NCBI RefSeq assembly: GCF_026015985.1 | Contig: NZ_CP110389.1 | Location: 5,426,001-5,490,000 of the forward strand | DNA from: Rhodopseudomonas sp. P2A-2r | GTDB lineage: Bacteria > Pseudomonadota > Alphaproteobacteria > Rhizobiales > Xanthobacteraceae | Direction of reading: 5' to 3' | Length of the DNA stretch: 64,000 bases | In this document: positions 8,562 through 17,551 of the stretch, piece by piece | How the letters are laid out: each line of letters opens with the position of its first letter | Position numbering within the stretch: the first letter of the stretch is position 1 | Program-made: the position numbers and the translations under genes | Notes under the pieces: model-generated | The model's input: only the letters and a program-made list of their open reading frames with translations | Told to the model about the DNA's origin: nothing | The model's database searches: none

Positions 8562-9348
8562 ATGACCGGATTTAGCGACCTGATGGCCAGCCTGGAGCGC
8601 GCCGGCGACGACTGGGGCATCACCGTGGGCGACGACTGGCTGCAGGGCCGCACCGTCTATGGCGGCCTTGCCGCCGCATTGTGTACCGAGACCGCGCAGC
8701 GCGCGTTCGCCGACCTGCCGCCGTTGCGCTCGGCGCAGTTCGCCTTCATCGGCCCGGCGACCGGCGCGCTGCAACTGCGCCCGACCCTGCTGCGCAAGGA
8801 AAATCCACGGTGTTCGCCGGCGTCGACCTGATCGGCGAGGCCGGCCTCGCCACCCGCGCGATGCTGTGCTTCGGCGCAGCGCGGCCGTCGGCCTTCGCCC
8901 ATACCGAACTCGGCTCACTGCAGCCGCAGGCGCCGGAGCAATGCCCGGACTTTTTCGCGGCGCGCCGCCGATGCTGCGCTTCCTGGAACATATCGAGGGT
9001 CGTCACGTGGCCGGCGCGTTGCCGTTCAGCCGCGCGACCGATCCGCAGATGACGCTGTGGCTGCGCCACCGCGATGCCGTGGCGCCGTCGCTGGTGGCAT
9101 TGCTGGCGCTGGCCGACGCGCCACCGCCGGCGGCCTCGGTGATGTCCAGTGCGCCGGCGCCGATCAGCACCATGACCTGGTCGATCGACATGCTGACCGA
9201 CGACATCGCCACCGACGACGGCTGGTGGCTGATCCGTAACGTCGCCGAACAGATCGGCCAGGGCTACTCCAGCCAGGCAATGACGCTGTGGAACGCACGC
9301 GGCCGGCCGATCATGGCCAGCCGGCAGAACGTCGCGGTGTTCGGGTAG
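8562..9348 (+). CDS. acyl-CoA thioesterase-like double-hotdog protein (two one-base deletions)
   Basis: With two bases restored, the product is about 262 residues, the length of TesB-like or 4HBT_3 double-hotdog thioesterases. The first half has DWLQGRTVYGGLAAAL, the usual substrate-tunnel GG motif. The second half has WSIDMLTDD and GYSSQAMTLWNARGRPIMAS, the end of the second hotdog. The frame slips at the G pair 8798-8799 (LLRK|GKSTVFAGVDL) and again at 8951-8956 (CPDFF|RGAPPMLRFLEH). Both are single-base losses and the three frames join into one continuous family-like protein. The ATG at 8562 has GAGGA upstream. Either this is sequencing error or the gene is genuinely dead. Intact genes broken the same way elsewhere favour error. 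Confidence 0.78.
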
Positions 9349-9355
9349 ATCGCCT

Positions 9356-9401
9356 TTCCCTCTCCTCCAAGCAGCGTAGCTGCGCAGGCGGGAGAGGGAA
9401 G
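9356..9401. terminator. hairpin between convergent genes, possible bidirectional terminator
   Basis: Arms TTCCCTCTCC and GGAGAGGGAA flank a 25-base loop between the convergent thioesterase-like and tautomerase genes. There is no clear T tract, so the terminator role is inferred from position. Confidence 0.4.
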
Positions 9402-9410
9402 AAAGCCGCC

Positions 9411-9623
9411 CTACTTCTTCGCCGCCGCAGCCGCGGCGTAGCGTTCCACGAAGGTCTGGCCGCCCTTCATCTTGTTGTTGTGCGGCGCCTCGTTGATCTG
9501 GATCACCACGGCCTCCGCGGGGACGCCGAGGTTCTTCACCAGCGCGGCAGTGATGTCGAGCATCATGCCCTTCTTCTGCTCGTCGGTGCGGCCGGCGGCC
9601 AGGTTGATGGTGATCTCAGGCAT
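9411..9623 (-). CDS. 4-oxalocrotonate tautomerase-family protein
   Basis: The 70-residue protein begins MPEITINLAAGRTDEQKKGM. After Met removal the N-terminal Pro-1 is the catalytic base of this family, and the surrounding beta-alpha-beta pattern fits. Family members tautomerise or otherwise process small unsaturated or keto acids, and the exact reaction is not predictable. I took the start at 9623 because only it exposes Pro-1. A longer frame reaching 9734 runs into the repeat. The C-terminus is an Ala/Lys tail (AAAAAAKK). Confidence 0.85.
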   Translation of the reverse strand: MPEITINLAAGRTDEQKKGMMLDITAALVKNLGVPAEAVVIQINEAPHNNKMKGGQTFVERYAAAAAAKK

Positions 9624-9695
9624 TGTCGTCTCCCGTTGCTCTTGCGTTGAAACATGTCCGCGCGTCCGACACGCGGTTTCGCATCCTGCATGGAT

Positions 9696-9796
9696 GTCGT
9701 CATCCGCGAAAGCGGATGACCCAGTATTCCGCAAAGCTCATGTTTGAACACTGGCATTTCGGAATACTGGATCCCCGCCTACGCGGGGATGACAGC
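9696..9796. repeat. composite palindromic repeat, family B, copy 2
   Basis: The left hairpin is GTCATCCGCGAAAGCGGATGAC and the right hairpin CCCCGC...GCGGGGATGAC. Between them CCAGTATTCCG and CGGAATACTGG form a long inverted pair. It occupies the gap between the tautomerase gene and hisS. Confidence 0.85.
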
Positions 9797-9806
9797 CGAG
9801 GTTCGA

Positions 9807-11378
9807 TCATCCCCACTTCACGGCGTGCTTGTCCAGAATCCTGCGCACCTCTTCAACCAGCGCCGCCTCCGGCACCTTGACCTGCGCTTCGCCCTGCTTC
9901 GCGAGGTACGCTTCGCGGTCGCCTTCCCCGAGCTTCGACAGTTCGGCGCCGAGGATCAGATCCTTCAGCATCACCTCGCCTGCGGCCTTCTCGTCGGAGC
10001 CCTGGATGATCACGCAGGGCGAGTTGCGGCGGTCGGCATATTTGAGCTGGTTGCCCATGCTCTTGGGATTGCCGAGATAGAGTTCGGCGCGAATGCCGGC
10101 GTTGCGCAATTGCGCGACCATCTTCTGATAGTCGGCAATGCGGTCGCGGTCGAACACCGTGACGACGACGGGACCGAAGGCCGGCGTGGTGTCGATCTTG
10201 CCGAGCAGCGTCAACGCCGCCTGCAGCCGCGACACGCCGATGGAGAAGCCGGTAGCCGGCACAGGCTCGCCGCGGAAGCGCGACACGAGGCCATCATAAC
10301 GCCCGCCGCCGCCGACCGAGCCGAAGCGTACCGGGCGGCCCTTTTCGTCCTTGGTCTCGAGGGTGAGTTCGACCTCATAAACCGGGCCGGTGTAATATTC
10401 GAGGCCGCGGACGACGGAGGATTCAAAACGAATACGATCCTCGAGGAAGCCGCCAGCAACAACGAGGTCCGCGATTTCACGAAGCTCTTCAACGCCGGCT
10501 AGGCCGCTCGCCGATGTGCCGACCGCTTTTTTCCAAGCGTCAAACCTTGCGTTCCAAGCGATCTTTATCTTTTCAGACGAGGTTAAACTTCCACCTGAAA
10601 AACCTGTGCTGTACTGCGCCCCTAAATAAAATAGCAAAGCGTCAATCTGACCGGCGTCGAGTCCCGCTCCCTTGGTGAAATCGCCCTTGCCTTCTTCGCC
10701 GCCGTCCCAGCGACCGGCGCTGAGGAGCTTCTTAATTTCATCGACGGGAAACTTGTCCATCTTGTCGATCGCCCGCAGCACGGTGAGCCGCTGACCGGCC
10801 TTGTCGTCTCCGCCCAGCCCGATGCTCTCCATCACGCCATCAAGCACCTTGCGGTTATTCACCTTCACCACATACGACCCGCGCGGAATCCCCAGCGCTT
10901 CCATCGCGTCCGCCGCCATCATGCACATCTCGGCATCCGCCGCCGGCGAGGCCGAGCCCACCGTGTCGGCGTCGAACTGCATGAACTGGCGGAAGCGGCC
11001 CGGGCCGGGCTTTTCGTTGCGGTAGACATACCCCTGCCGGTAGCTGCGATAGGGTTTTGGCAGATGGTCGAAATTCTCGGCCACATAGCGCGCCAAAGGC
11101 GCGGTCAGGTCGTAGCGCAGCGAGATCCACTGCTCGTCGTCGTCCTGGAACGAGAACACGCCCTCGTTGGGCCGGTCCTGGTCGGGCAGGAACTTGCCGA
11201 GCGCGTCGGTGAATTCCATGGTCGGCGTCTCGACCGGCTCGAAGCCGTAGCGCTCATAGACCTCGCGGATGGTCTCGATCATGCGCCTTGTGGCGGCAAT
11301 ATCGGTGGGGCCGCGGTCGCCGAGGCCGCGCGGCAGCCGGGCACGCAATTTCTGGGGCTTTTTGGGTTTTTCACTCAT
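9807..11378 (-). CDS. hisS: histidyl-tRNA synthetase
   Basis: This 523-residue class II synthetase charges tRNA-His. Visible are the N-terminal [12 protein letters not shown], motif 2 around [20 protein letters not shown], the histidine-binding box [13 protein letters not shown], motif 3 ([11 protein letters not shown] then [11 protein letters not shown]) and an anticodon-binding C-terminal domain. The ATG at 11378 gives [16 protein letters not shown]. Upstream in-frame codons were not used. It is longer than the E. coli enzyme (424), as in related alphaproteobacteria, through an insertion around residues 240-290. That insertion region is clearly AT-richer than the rest of the gene (see findings). 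Confidence 0.95.
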   Translation of the reverse strand: MSEKPKKPQKLRARLPRGLGDRGPTDIAATRRMIETIREVYERYGFEPVETPTMEFTDALGKFLPDQDRPNEGVFSFQDDDEQWISLRYDLTAPLARYVAENFDHLPKPYRSYRQGYVYRNEKPGPGRFRQFMQFDADTVGSASPAADAEMCMMAADAMEALGIPRGSYVVKVNNRKVLDGVMESIGLGGDDKAGQRLTVLRAIDKMDKFPVDEIKKLLSAGRWDGGEEGKGDFTKGAGLDAGQIDALLFYLGAQYSTGFSGGSLTSSEKIKIAWNARFDAWKKAVGTSASGLAGVEELREIADLVVAGGFLEDRIRFESSVVRGLEYYTGPVYEVELTLETKDEKGRPVRFGSVGGGGRYDGLVSRFRGEPVPATGFSIGVSRLQAALTLLGKIDTTPAFGPVVVTVFDRDRIADYQKMVAQLRNAGIRAELYLGNPKSMGNQLKYADRRNSPCVIIQGSDEKAAGEVMLKDLILGAELSKLGEGDREAYLAKQGEAQVKVPEAALVEEVRRILDKHAVKWG

Positions 11379-11544
11379 GCGGCGGGTGGTACCAGCCGCG
11401 CCGAAACCGGGCAAGCCGCCGGCGGCACCTCCGGCAGCCGGATTGGCCCGTTGAGGTAGCGGAAAGATTTCTTACCCCGGACCTCCGAACCGCCGTAATG
11501 TCGGGCGAACGACGTAGCAAAATACCTCCGGAAAATGCGAACCG

Positions 11545-12285
11545 ATGTCTGGCCCGAGTCTGCCCCAGGATTTTCTCAAGGCCGAGAATACCGGCCTGCG
11601 GCTGCTGCTGGAGCAGGCCAACATCGACGCCCAGGCGCTGCTGGCCCAGGTCGGCATCGACGCCCGCGAACGCGAGGCGGCCGAGAAGCTGCAGAAGCTG
11701 ATTCTGGAGGAATTGCACCACCGCATCAAGAACACTTTGGCCACTGTCAGCGCCATCGCTTCGCAGAGCCTGCGCAACGCCACCTCCATCGAGCATGGCC
11801 AGCAGGCGATCGAAGGCCGGCTGCTGGCGCTGGGCCGCGCCCACGATCTGCTGCTGCAGGCGCGCTGGTCGAGCGCCAGCCTGGCGACCATCGTACGCGG
11901 CGCCACCGAGCCTTATGACAGCAAGGGCAGCAACCGGTTTTCGCAGCACGGACCGTCGATCGAGATCACCTCCGGCGCGGTGCTGGCGCTGGCCATGACC
12001 CTCAACGAATTGTGCACCAACACCACCAAATTCGGCGCGCTGTCGGTGCCGGCCGGCCGGGTCAGTATCGCGTGGTCTGTCGACGAGGTGACAGAGCGGC
12101 TGCGGCTGACCTGGACCGAAACCGACGGCCCAAAGGTGCATCCTCCGACCCGCCGCAGCTTCGGCACCCGGCTGATGGAAACCCTCGGCAAGCAGCTCAA
12201 GGGCGAGGTGACGCTGGCCTATGAGCCCACAGGTTTCGTCTACACGCTGGACGTGCCACTGGGCTCCGTGAAAGCACCCGAATAG
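11545..12285 (+). CDS. HWE/HisKA_2-type sensor histidine kinase without a sensor domain
   Basis: The 246-residue soluble protein has a short coiled N-terminus, then LILEELHHRIKNTLATVSAIA, the phosphoacceptor box of the HWE/HisKA_2 group (His near residue 59). An ATP-binding domain follows with an N-box-like LNELCTNTTKFGAL and the C-terminal FGTRLMETLGKQLKGE and TGFVYTLDVPL. There is no PAS, GAF or membrane sensor, so its input must come from a partner protein. No response regulator is adjacent, but such kinases in alphaproteobacteria often act in the general stress (PhyR-type) or light/redox pathways. It is divergent from hisS. Confidence 0.85.
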   Translation: MSGPSLPQDFLKAENTGLRLLLEQANIDAQALLAQVGIDAREREAAEKLQKLILEELHHRIKNTLATVSAIASQSLRNATSIEHGQQAIEGRLLALGRAHDLLLQARWSSASLATIVRGATEPYDSKGSNRFSQHGPSIEITSGAVLALAMTLNELCTNTTKFGALSVPAGRVSIAWSVDEVTERLRLTWTETDGPKVHPPTRRSFGTRLMETLGKQLKGEVTLAYEPTGFVYTLDVPLGSVKAPE

Positions 12286-12433
12286 GCTGAAAATAAAGAT
12301 GCGGCGCCCATCGGCGGCGTGAGCGCCACGAGACCATCCACACGCCTTCTCCCCTGGAACCTTCGCCGCGCCTCCTCGTTCATCCGCCGGGCTGCCGTTT
12401 TCGGCGCCGTTTGATGAACCGAGGAATCCGACC

Positions 12434-13048
12434 ATGCATCCACTCGCAAGTGCCCTGATCCGGACGGGGCTGGCGATCAAAATCAGTCGAGTCAAACGCG
12501 CCACCGAATCCTATGCGCGCGACCGGATGGCACAGAGCCAGGGTGCCGTGGTGTCCTACGGGGTCGCCGCAGGCCTCTACGCCGCGGCCGGAATCTTCGC
12601 CATCGCGCTGCTGCTGGTCGGCGTCGCCGCGCTGTTTCGCTGGGTCGAGCTGCGCTATGGCCTGTTCGAGGCGTTCGGCGCCAGCGCCGCGGTGCTGCTC
12701 GTTCTCGCGATCATTTGCGCGGCCGCGGCCGCCAGCCGGCTAAATCAGAAGACCAGGCCGATCGTCAGCCTCGGCAGCCGGCTGCGGGTTGCGGTCAATG
12801 CCAGCCCGCAGCCCGACCGCGCCGACACCGCGCGCGATACGGCCACCGGCGTGCTGCGGACGTCTCCGAGCCCGGCTGCCGAATTCCGCCCGTCATCGCA
12901 GCAACGCCTTCACGCCCCGGTGCAACCCTCCACCGCCACCAAGGCCGGGCTGGTGGTGGCCGCCACCCTGATGGGCTGGGCGCTCGCCCGGCGCCGTTCG
13001 CTGGGCAGACAGCCCATGGCGAGACCTGTGGCCGAAGCTGACGCCTGA
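12434..13048 (+). CDS. holin-superfamily-III-like membrane protein
   Basis: The 204-residue protein has an amphipathic N-terminus, two transmembrane helices (about residues 40-66 and 80-102, separated by a short RWVELRYGLFEA segment), then a low-complexity Pro/Ser/Arg-rich tail with a third hydrophobic stretch (TKAGLVVAATLMGWALA). The two-helix core resembles the PF07332 'phage holin family' proteins found in bacterial chromosomes, a name that does not imply a phage. Its TGA overlaps the ATG of the YihY-family gene (TGATG), so the two are translationally coupled and probably work together in the envelope. Assignment is moderate. Confidence 0.6.
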   Translation: MHPLASALIRTGLAIKISRVKRATESYARDRMAQSQGAVVSYGVAAGLYAAAGIFAIALLLVGVAALFRWVELRYGLFEAFGASAAVLLVLAIICAAAAASRLNQKTRPIVSLGSRLRVAVNASPQPDRADTARDTATGVLRTSPSPAAEFRPSSQQRLHAPVQPSTATKAGLVVAATLMGWALARRRSLGRQPMARPVAEADA

Positions 13049-14192
13049 TGCCCGCCCGACGATCCGGCACCGCCGAAAGCCTGGTTCTGATCGCCGCCAC
13101 CGCCTTCATCGCCCTCACCCTGCAGCGCTGGTATGGGGCGTCGGCCGCATCGGCGGCGCCGGCCGATCCGCCGGCCGGCGAGGTGCCGCCGCAGATCGGC
13201 GATACCGGCGTGCCGCCGCCCGCGACGTTCACCCGCGAACTGGCCCAGCGTGGCCGCGGCCGCTTTCGGAGACGCCGCTGCAGATCCCGGCGGCCGGCTG
13301 GAAGGACATCCTGTGGCGCACCTATGACCGCACCAATGAGGATCGCCTGCTGGCGATTGCCGCCGGCGTGGTGTTCTTCGGCCTGCTCGCGGTGTTTCCG
13401 GCGATCACCGCGCTGGTTTCCTGCTACGGCCTGTTCGCCAACCCCGCGACCATCGCCGACAACCTGCAGACGCTGGCCTACATGCTGCCGGACGGCTCGT
13501 TCCAGATCGTGCAGGATCAGATCGCGCGCGTGCTCGGCAACGGCCAGACCAGCCTCGGCCTCACCTTCCTGTTCGGTCTCGCACTGGCGTTGTGGAGCGC
13601 CAATGCCGGCGTCAAGGCGGTGATCGACGCGCTGAACGTCGTCTATGGCGAGCGCGAGAAGCGCAGCTTCATCCAGTTGAACCTGCTGTCGCTGGCCTTC
13701 ACCACCGGGGCCATCGCGGCATTGCTGCTGATGGTCGGCGCGGTGGTGGCGCTGCCGCTGACGCTCGACAGAATTGGCCTCGCTTACGACAGCAAGATCA
13801 TCATCAGCCTGGCCCGCTGGCCGGTGCTGCTGGTGCTGCTGCTGCTGGCACTCGGCATTCTCTATCGCTTCGGCCCGAGCCGGCCCGGAACGCGCTGGCA
13901 GTGGCTGGGCGTCGGCACCGTCGTCGCGGCGCTGCTGTGGATTGCCGGCTCCTCGCTGCTGTCGTGGTATCTGTCCAACTTCGGCAACTACAGCGCCACC
14001 TACGGATCGCTGGGCGCCGCGATCGGCCTGATGATGTGGATGTGGATGTCGGCCATCATCGTGCTGTACGGCGCCGAGCTGAACTCCGAGATCGAGCACC
14101 AGACGGCGGTGGATACCACCGTCGGACCGGGCCTGCCGATGGGGGCGCGCGGCGCCGCCATGGCCGACACGCTGGGCCGCGCCACCGCCTGA
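13048..14192 (+). CDS. YihY/BrkB-family inner-membrane protein (one-base deletion)
   Basis: With one base restored the product is about 381 residues. The N-terminal 75 or so include one hydrophobic segment (LVLIAATAFIALTLQRWYG) and a Pro/Ala linker. The YihY domain follows: GWKDILWRTYDRTNEDRLLA, the FFGLLAVFPAI helix, LGLTFLFGLALALWSA and the C-terminal SLLSWYLSNFGNYSATYGS, with six or so transmembrane helices. The frame slips by one lost base at about 13245-13270, between the linker and the domain. The former 'RNase BN' name for this family is obsolete and its function is unknown. The gene overlaps the preceding membrane-protein gene. Confidence 0.82.
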
Positions 14193-14247
14193 TTTCCGTG
14201 CACGGCGCGGTTGCGGCGCCACAACGCGGCTTTCCGAATCAGCAATA

Positions 14248-15849
14248 ATGCTAAGCTTCGGAAAGCGATGGGCTTATGCGATCCTGCATGGCTTCTCGCG
14301 GACACCCGGAGACAGGCCTGAGGATGTTGCGCGCGTCATGATTCGCATCTCCACGATGTTCATCACCATCTGCATGGTGCTGGTCGCGGCCTCGCTTGGC
14401 ATGGTGCTGTATGCCGGGGCCGGCGTCAGCGCGTCGCAGTCGGCGATCATCGCCCTGACGGCGCTGACCCTGCTGATTCTCTACGGCGCCATCTCGACCC
14501 GGCTGCAGGATCGCAGCGAAACCAGCAGCCAGATCGGCGACCTCTCGCGCGGCACCGCCGACCTGGCGCGCCAGATCGCGGAATTCGGTCGCCGTCTCGC
14601 CGCCGTCGAGGGCAAGATTGCCGCCGTCAACGCCACCGGTCAGGATCGCATCCAGTCTGTCATCGGCGAGATCAACGAGCTCGGCACGCTGGTCCAGCAA
14701 CTCGCCAGTTCGGTGGCCAACCACGAGGACATGCTTGCGACCCAGCCGGCTGTCGCCGTCTCGGCGCCGACGGCCTACATTCCGGTGGCGCCGCCGAGCC
14801 CCGCCGACAAGGTCGCAGCCGTCGAGCAGCCTCCAGCCGCCATTGTCGCCGAAGACACCGTCAGCGTGATCGCCGACAAGCCGGCCACGACCGCGACGGT
14901 CCCGGCCGCGGCACCCAGCGATGCGCAGCTGATGGCGACGGTGAAGGCCGCAGTCGCGGAGAACCGCATCGACATCTATCTGCAGCCGATGGTGACGCTG
15001 CCGCAGCGCAAGGTGCGCTTCTACGAGGCGGTGACCCGGCTGCGCGACGCAAACGACCAGATCATCGTCGCCGACGATTTCATCGCCGCGGCGGAATCCG
15101 CCGGGGTCATGGCGCAGATCGATCACACCGTGATGCTTCGCTGCATGCAGGTGCTGCGCCGGCTGATGGTCCGCAACAAGGACGTCGGCGTGTTCTGCAA
15201 CATCGCCTCGGTGACGCTGTCCAACGCCGAGACCTTCGCGCAATGCATCGATTTCCTCGAGGCCAACCGTGCGCTGGCCTCGTCCTTCGTGCTTGAATTC
15301 AAGCACGCCACCTTCCGCAACCTCGGCCCGGTGGAGAGCGAGCATCTGGCAGCCCTTGCGCAGCGCGGCTACCGTTTCTCCATCGACCATGTCGCCGATC
15401 TCCGGATCGAGCCGCGCGAACTGGCCGATCGCGGCGTGCGCTTTATCAAGGTACCGGCAACCCTGCTGCTCGACCCGAAGCAGAGTTCTACGGCGGACAT
15501 CCATCCGGCCGACCTGTCCGACCTGCTCGGCCGCTTCGGCATCGATCTGATCGCCGAGCGTATCGAGGGCGAGCGCGCGGTCATCGATCTGCTCGACTAT
15601 GACGTCCGCTTCGGGCAAGGGTTTCTGTTCGCGGCGCCCCGTCCGCTGCGGCCGGAGCAGCCGAATGGCGGCGGCTCCGCGAAGCCGTCCACCCACGCGC
15701 CACAGGATACCAATGGTTCAGCCAAGCCTGCCAGAACTGAGATCAAGCCTGAGATCAAGTCAGAACCCAGAATCGAGCCGGCCCGGTCCGAGCCGCCGCG
15801 CACCACCGGCAATGCTGCACTGGCGCGCCGCGCCACGGGCCCGAACTGA
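14248..15849 (+). CDS. TipF-like membrane EAL-domain protein with degenerate active site
   Basis: The 533-residue protein has two transmembrane helices (about 36-57 and 64-82), a coiled coil (about 85-160), a Pro/Ala linker, an EAL domain (about 235-460) and a charged C-terminal tail. This order matches Caulobacter TipF, a c-di-GMP receptor needed for flagellum placement. The EAL domain has FYEAVTRL in place of the EAL motif, keeps an N in FCNIAS and E in AERIE, has IKVP in place of LKID, and has SIDHVADL where active phosphodiesterases have DDFGTG. Loss of the second metal-binding Asp predicts binding without hydrolysis. The ATG follows the YihY-family stop by 55 bases. TipF orthology is an inference from architecture. 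Confidence 0.75.
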   Translation: MLSFGKRWAYAILHGFSRTPGDRPEDVARVMIRISTMFITICMVLVAASLGMVLYAGAGVSASQSAIIALTALTLLILYGAISTRLQDRSETSSQIGDLSRGTADLARQIAEFGRRLAAVEGKIAAVNATGQDRIQSVIGEINELGTLVQQLASSVANHEDMLATQPAVAVSAPTAYIPVAPPSPADKVAAVEQPPAAIVAEDTVSVIADKPATTATVPAAAPSDAQLMATVKAAVAENRIDIYLQPMVTLPQRKVRFYEAVTRLRDANDQIIVADDFIAAAESAGVMAQIDHTVMLRCMQVLRRLMVRNKDVGVFCNIASVTLSNAETFAQCIDFLEANRALASSFVLEFKHATFRNLGPVESEHLAALAQRGYRFSIDHVADLRIEPRELADRGVRFIKVPATLLLDPKQSSTADIHPADLSDLLGRFGIDLIAERIEGERAVIDLLDYDVRFGQGFLFAAPRPLRPEQPNGGGSAKPSTHAPQDTNGSAKPARTEIKPEIKSEPRIEPARSEPPRTTGNAALARRATGPN

Positions 15850-15864
15850 TCGGCAATCCTTCTC

Positions 15865-16719
15865 ATGACCACATTGCGTTTTGTCGCGCAGCTGCGCGAC
15901 CTCGTCGCCGGCGTCGATGTCGTGCTCAGCGATATCTGGGGCGTCGTTCATAACGGCCTGGAGTCGTTCCCCGAGGCCTGCGAGGCGCTGCACACGTTTC
16001 GTGCGCAGGGCGGCACGGTGATCCTGATCACCAATGCGCCGCGTCCTGCGGATTCGGTGCAGCGGCAATTGCGGAAACTCGGCGTCGCCGACGATGTCTA
16101 CGATGCCATCGTCTCGTCCGGCGACCTGACCCGCAATTTCGTCACCAGCCGGCTCGGCCAGTCGATGTACTGGATCGGCCCGGACCGCGACAATTCGATC
16201 CATCGCGGGCTCGATGCCAGGTTCGCGCCGCTGGAACAGGCCGACTACATCGTCTGCACCGGTCCGTTCGACGACGAGACCGAAACGCCGGAAGACTATC
16301 GCGAGATGATGCAGCAGGCCCTGGCGCGCAAGCTGACGCTGGTCTGCGCCAATCCCGACATCATCGTCGAGCGCGGCGACCGCCTCATCTATTGCGCCGG
16401 CGCCATTGCCGAACTGTATCGCGAACTCGGCGGCGACGTGGTGTTCTACGGCAAGCCGCACCGGCCGATCTACGACCAGGCCATGGCGCTGGCGAAGGCC
16501 AAACGTGGATTGGATACGCCGCTCGACCGGGTGCTGGCGATCGGCGATTCCGTGCGCACCGACCTGACCGGCGCCCACGCATTCGGCATCGACTGCCTGT
16601 TCATCACCCGCGGCATTCACGCCGGCGAGTTCGAAGGCATCGAGCGGATGGAGCCTGCGGCGGTGAAGGAGCTGTTCGGCACCCCGCCAAAGGCGCTGAT
16701 GCGGGAATTGAAGTGGTAG
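15865..16719 (+). CDS. HAD-superfamily class IIA hydrolase (TIGR01459 type)
   Basis: The 284-residue sugar- or nucleotide-phosphatase-like protein has HAD motif I as LSDIWGVVHNG (nucleophile D23), motif II as LITNAPRP, motif III lysine in YGKPHRPIYD and motif IV as GDSVRTDLTGA. The second Asp of the usual DxD in motif I is Trp, as in this NagD-like alphaproteobacterial group. It lies upstream of ribF, as commonly seen in related genomes, separated here by a repeat and a CheY gene on the other strand. The substrate is not known. Confidence 0.85.
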   Translation: MTTLRFVAQLRDLVAGVDVVLSDIWGVVHNGLESFPEACEALHTFRAQGGTVILITNAPRPADSVQRQLRKLGVADDVYDAIVSSGDLTRNFVTSRLGQSMYWIGPDRDNSIHRGLDARFAPLEQADYIVCTGPFDDETETPEDYREMMQQALARKLTLVCANPDIIVERGDRLIYCAGAIAELYRELGGDVVFYGKPHRPIYDQAMALAKAKRGLDTPLDRVLAIGDSVRTDLTGAHAFGIDCLFITRGIHAGEFEGIERMEPAAVKELFGTPPKALMRELKW

Positions 16720-16758
16720 GGCGACGAAACGGGGCTTCGACGCACGCTCAGACGCGTT

Positions 16759-16886
16759 CGCCGGATGCAGTGCAACGCGTCGCTCTTGCGACGTGGTGCG
16801 CCGCTGATCCGGGGGCCAGCTTTATTTGATTGGACAGGGATCCCGGATCTGCGCAGCGGCGTAGGAATGCCGCAGCGCGTCCGGGA
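16759..16886. repeat. dispersed repeat, family C, copy 1
   Basis: The element begins with CGCCGGATGCAGTGCAACGC and ends GCAGCGCGTCCGGGA, with an internal TCCCGGATCTGCGCAGCGGC box shared with copies at 26638 and 31066. Outer ends are inverted relative to each other. Confidence 0.75.
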
Positions 16887-16897
16887 AAAGGGGCGCC

Positions 16898-17293
16898 TTA
16901 CGCCGGCACGGTGTCGGGGAACACGGCCTCGATCTTGGTCTTCAGCGTCGCCGCGTTGAACGGCTTGACGATGTAGTTGTTCACGCCGGCCTTCTTGGCG
17001 GCGATCACGTTCTCGGTCTTGGATTCCGCGGTGATCATGATGAACGGGGTCTGCGACAGGTTGGGATCGGCGCGGACTTCCTTGAGCAGGTCGTAGCCCG
17101 TCATCGGCTCCATGTTCCAGTCGGAAATCACCAAGCCGTATTTCTTGGTGCGCATCTTGTCGAGCGCCATCGAGCCATCGCTGGCATCGTCGATGTGTTC
17201 GAATCCCAGCTGCTTCAGAAGATTGCGAATGATGCGGATCATGGTGTTATAGTCGTCCACCACCAGCACCGTCATCGACAAATCAACCGCCAT
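16898..17293 (-). CDS. CheY-like single-domain response regulator
   Basis: The 131-residue receiver domain has every catalytic residue: acidic pair D13/D14, phosphoacceptor D58 in VISDWNM, T88 and K110 in IVKPF. DWNMEPMTGYDLL and the Tyr at 107 are CheY-like, so it likely binds the flagellar switch. No output domain is present. A GGGGGA box suits the ATG at 17293, and an ATG two codons upstream is also possible. No che operon is adjacent, but a CheZ-family phosphatase gene lies at 59022 in the same window. Confidence 0.9.
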   Translation of the reverse strand: MAVDLSMTVLVVDDYNTMIRIIRNLLKQLGFEHIDDASDGSMALDKMRTKKYGLVISDWNMEPMTGYDLLKEVRADPNLSQTPFIMITAESKTENVIAAKKAGVNNYIVKPFNAATLKTKIEAVFPDTVPA

Positions 17294-17551
17294 CTTCATT
17301 CCCCCTGATACGACGCGCAAAACACACTGGAATAGATGCCAGAGAGGCAAATACGTCCGGGCGCTGGATCGACAGCGAAGTTGTCTTCCGCAGCCCGCTG
17401 AAGGATTAGCACCTGTGGTTAAACAGCGCGTTAACTGCCCCCGGCAACCAATACCTAAAACTCGAACAACCCCAAGATCTGCGCCGGCTTGACTTCCCGG
17501 CCGGCAGTGCGCCACGGTCCCGCGCCCGCCGCAATGATCCCGAATCCCATC

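Noticed and set aside
17417..17434. TTAA-N8-TTAA upstream of the CheY-like gene, resembling a CtrA box
   Set aside because: The CtrA consensus needs seven bases between halves. Eight are present, and the flanks do not match.
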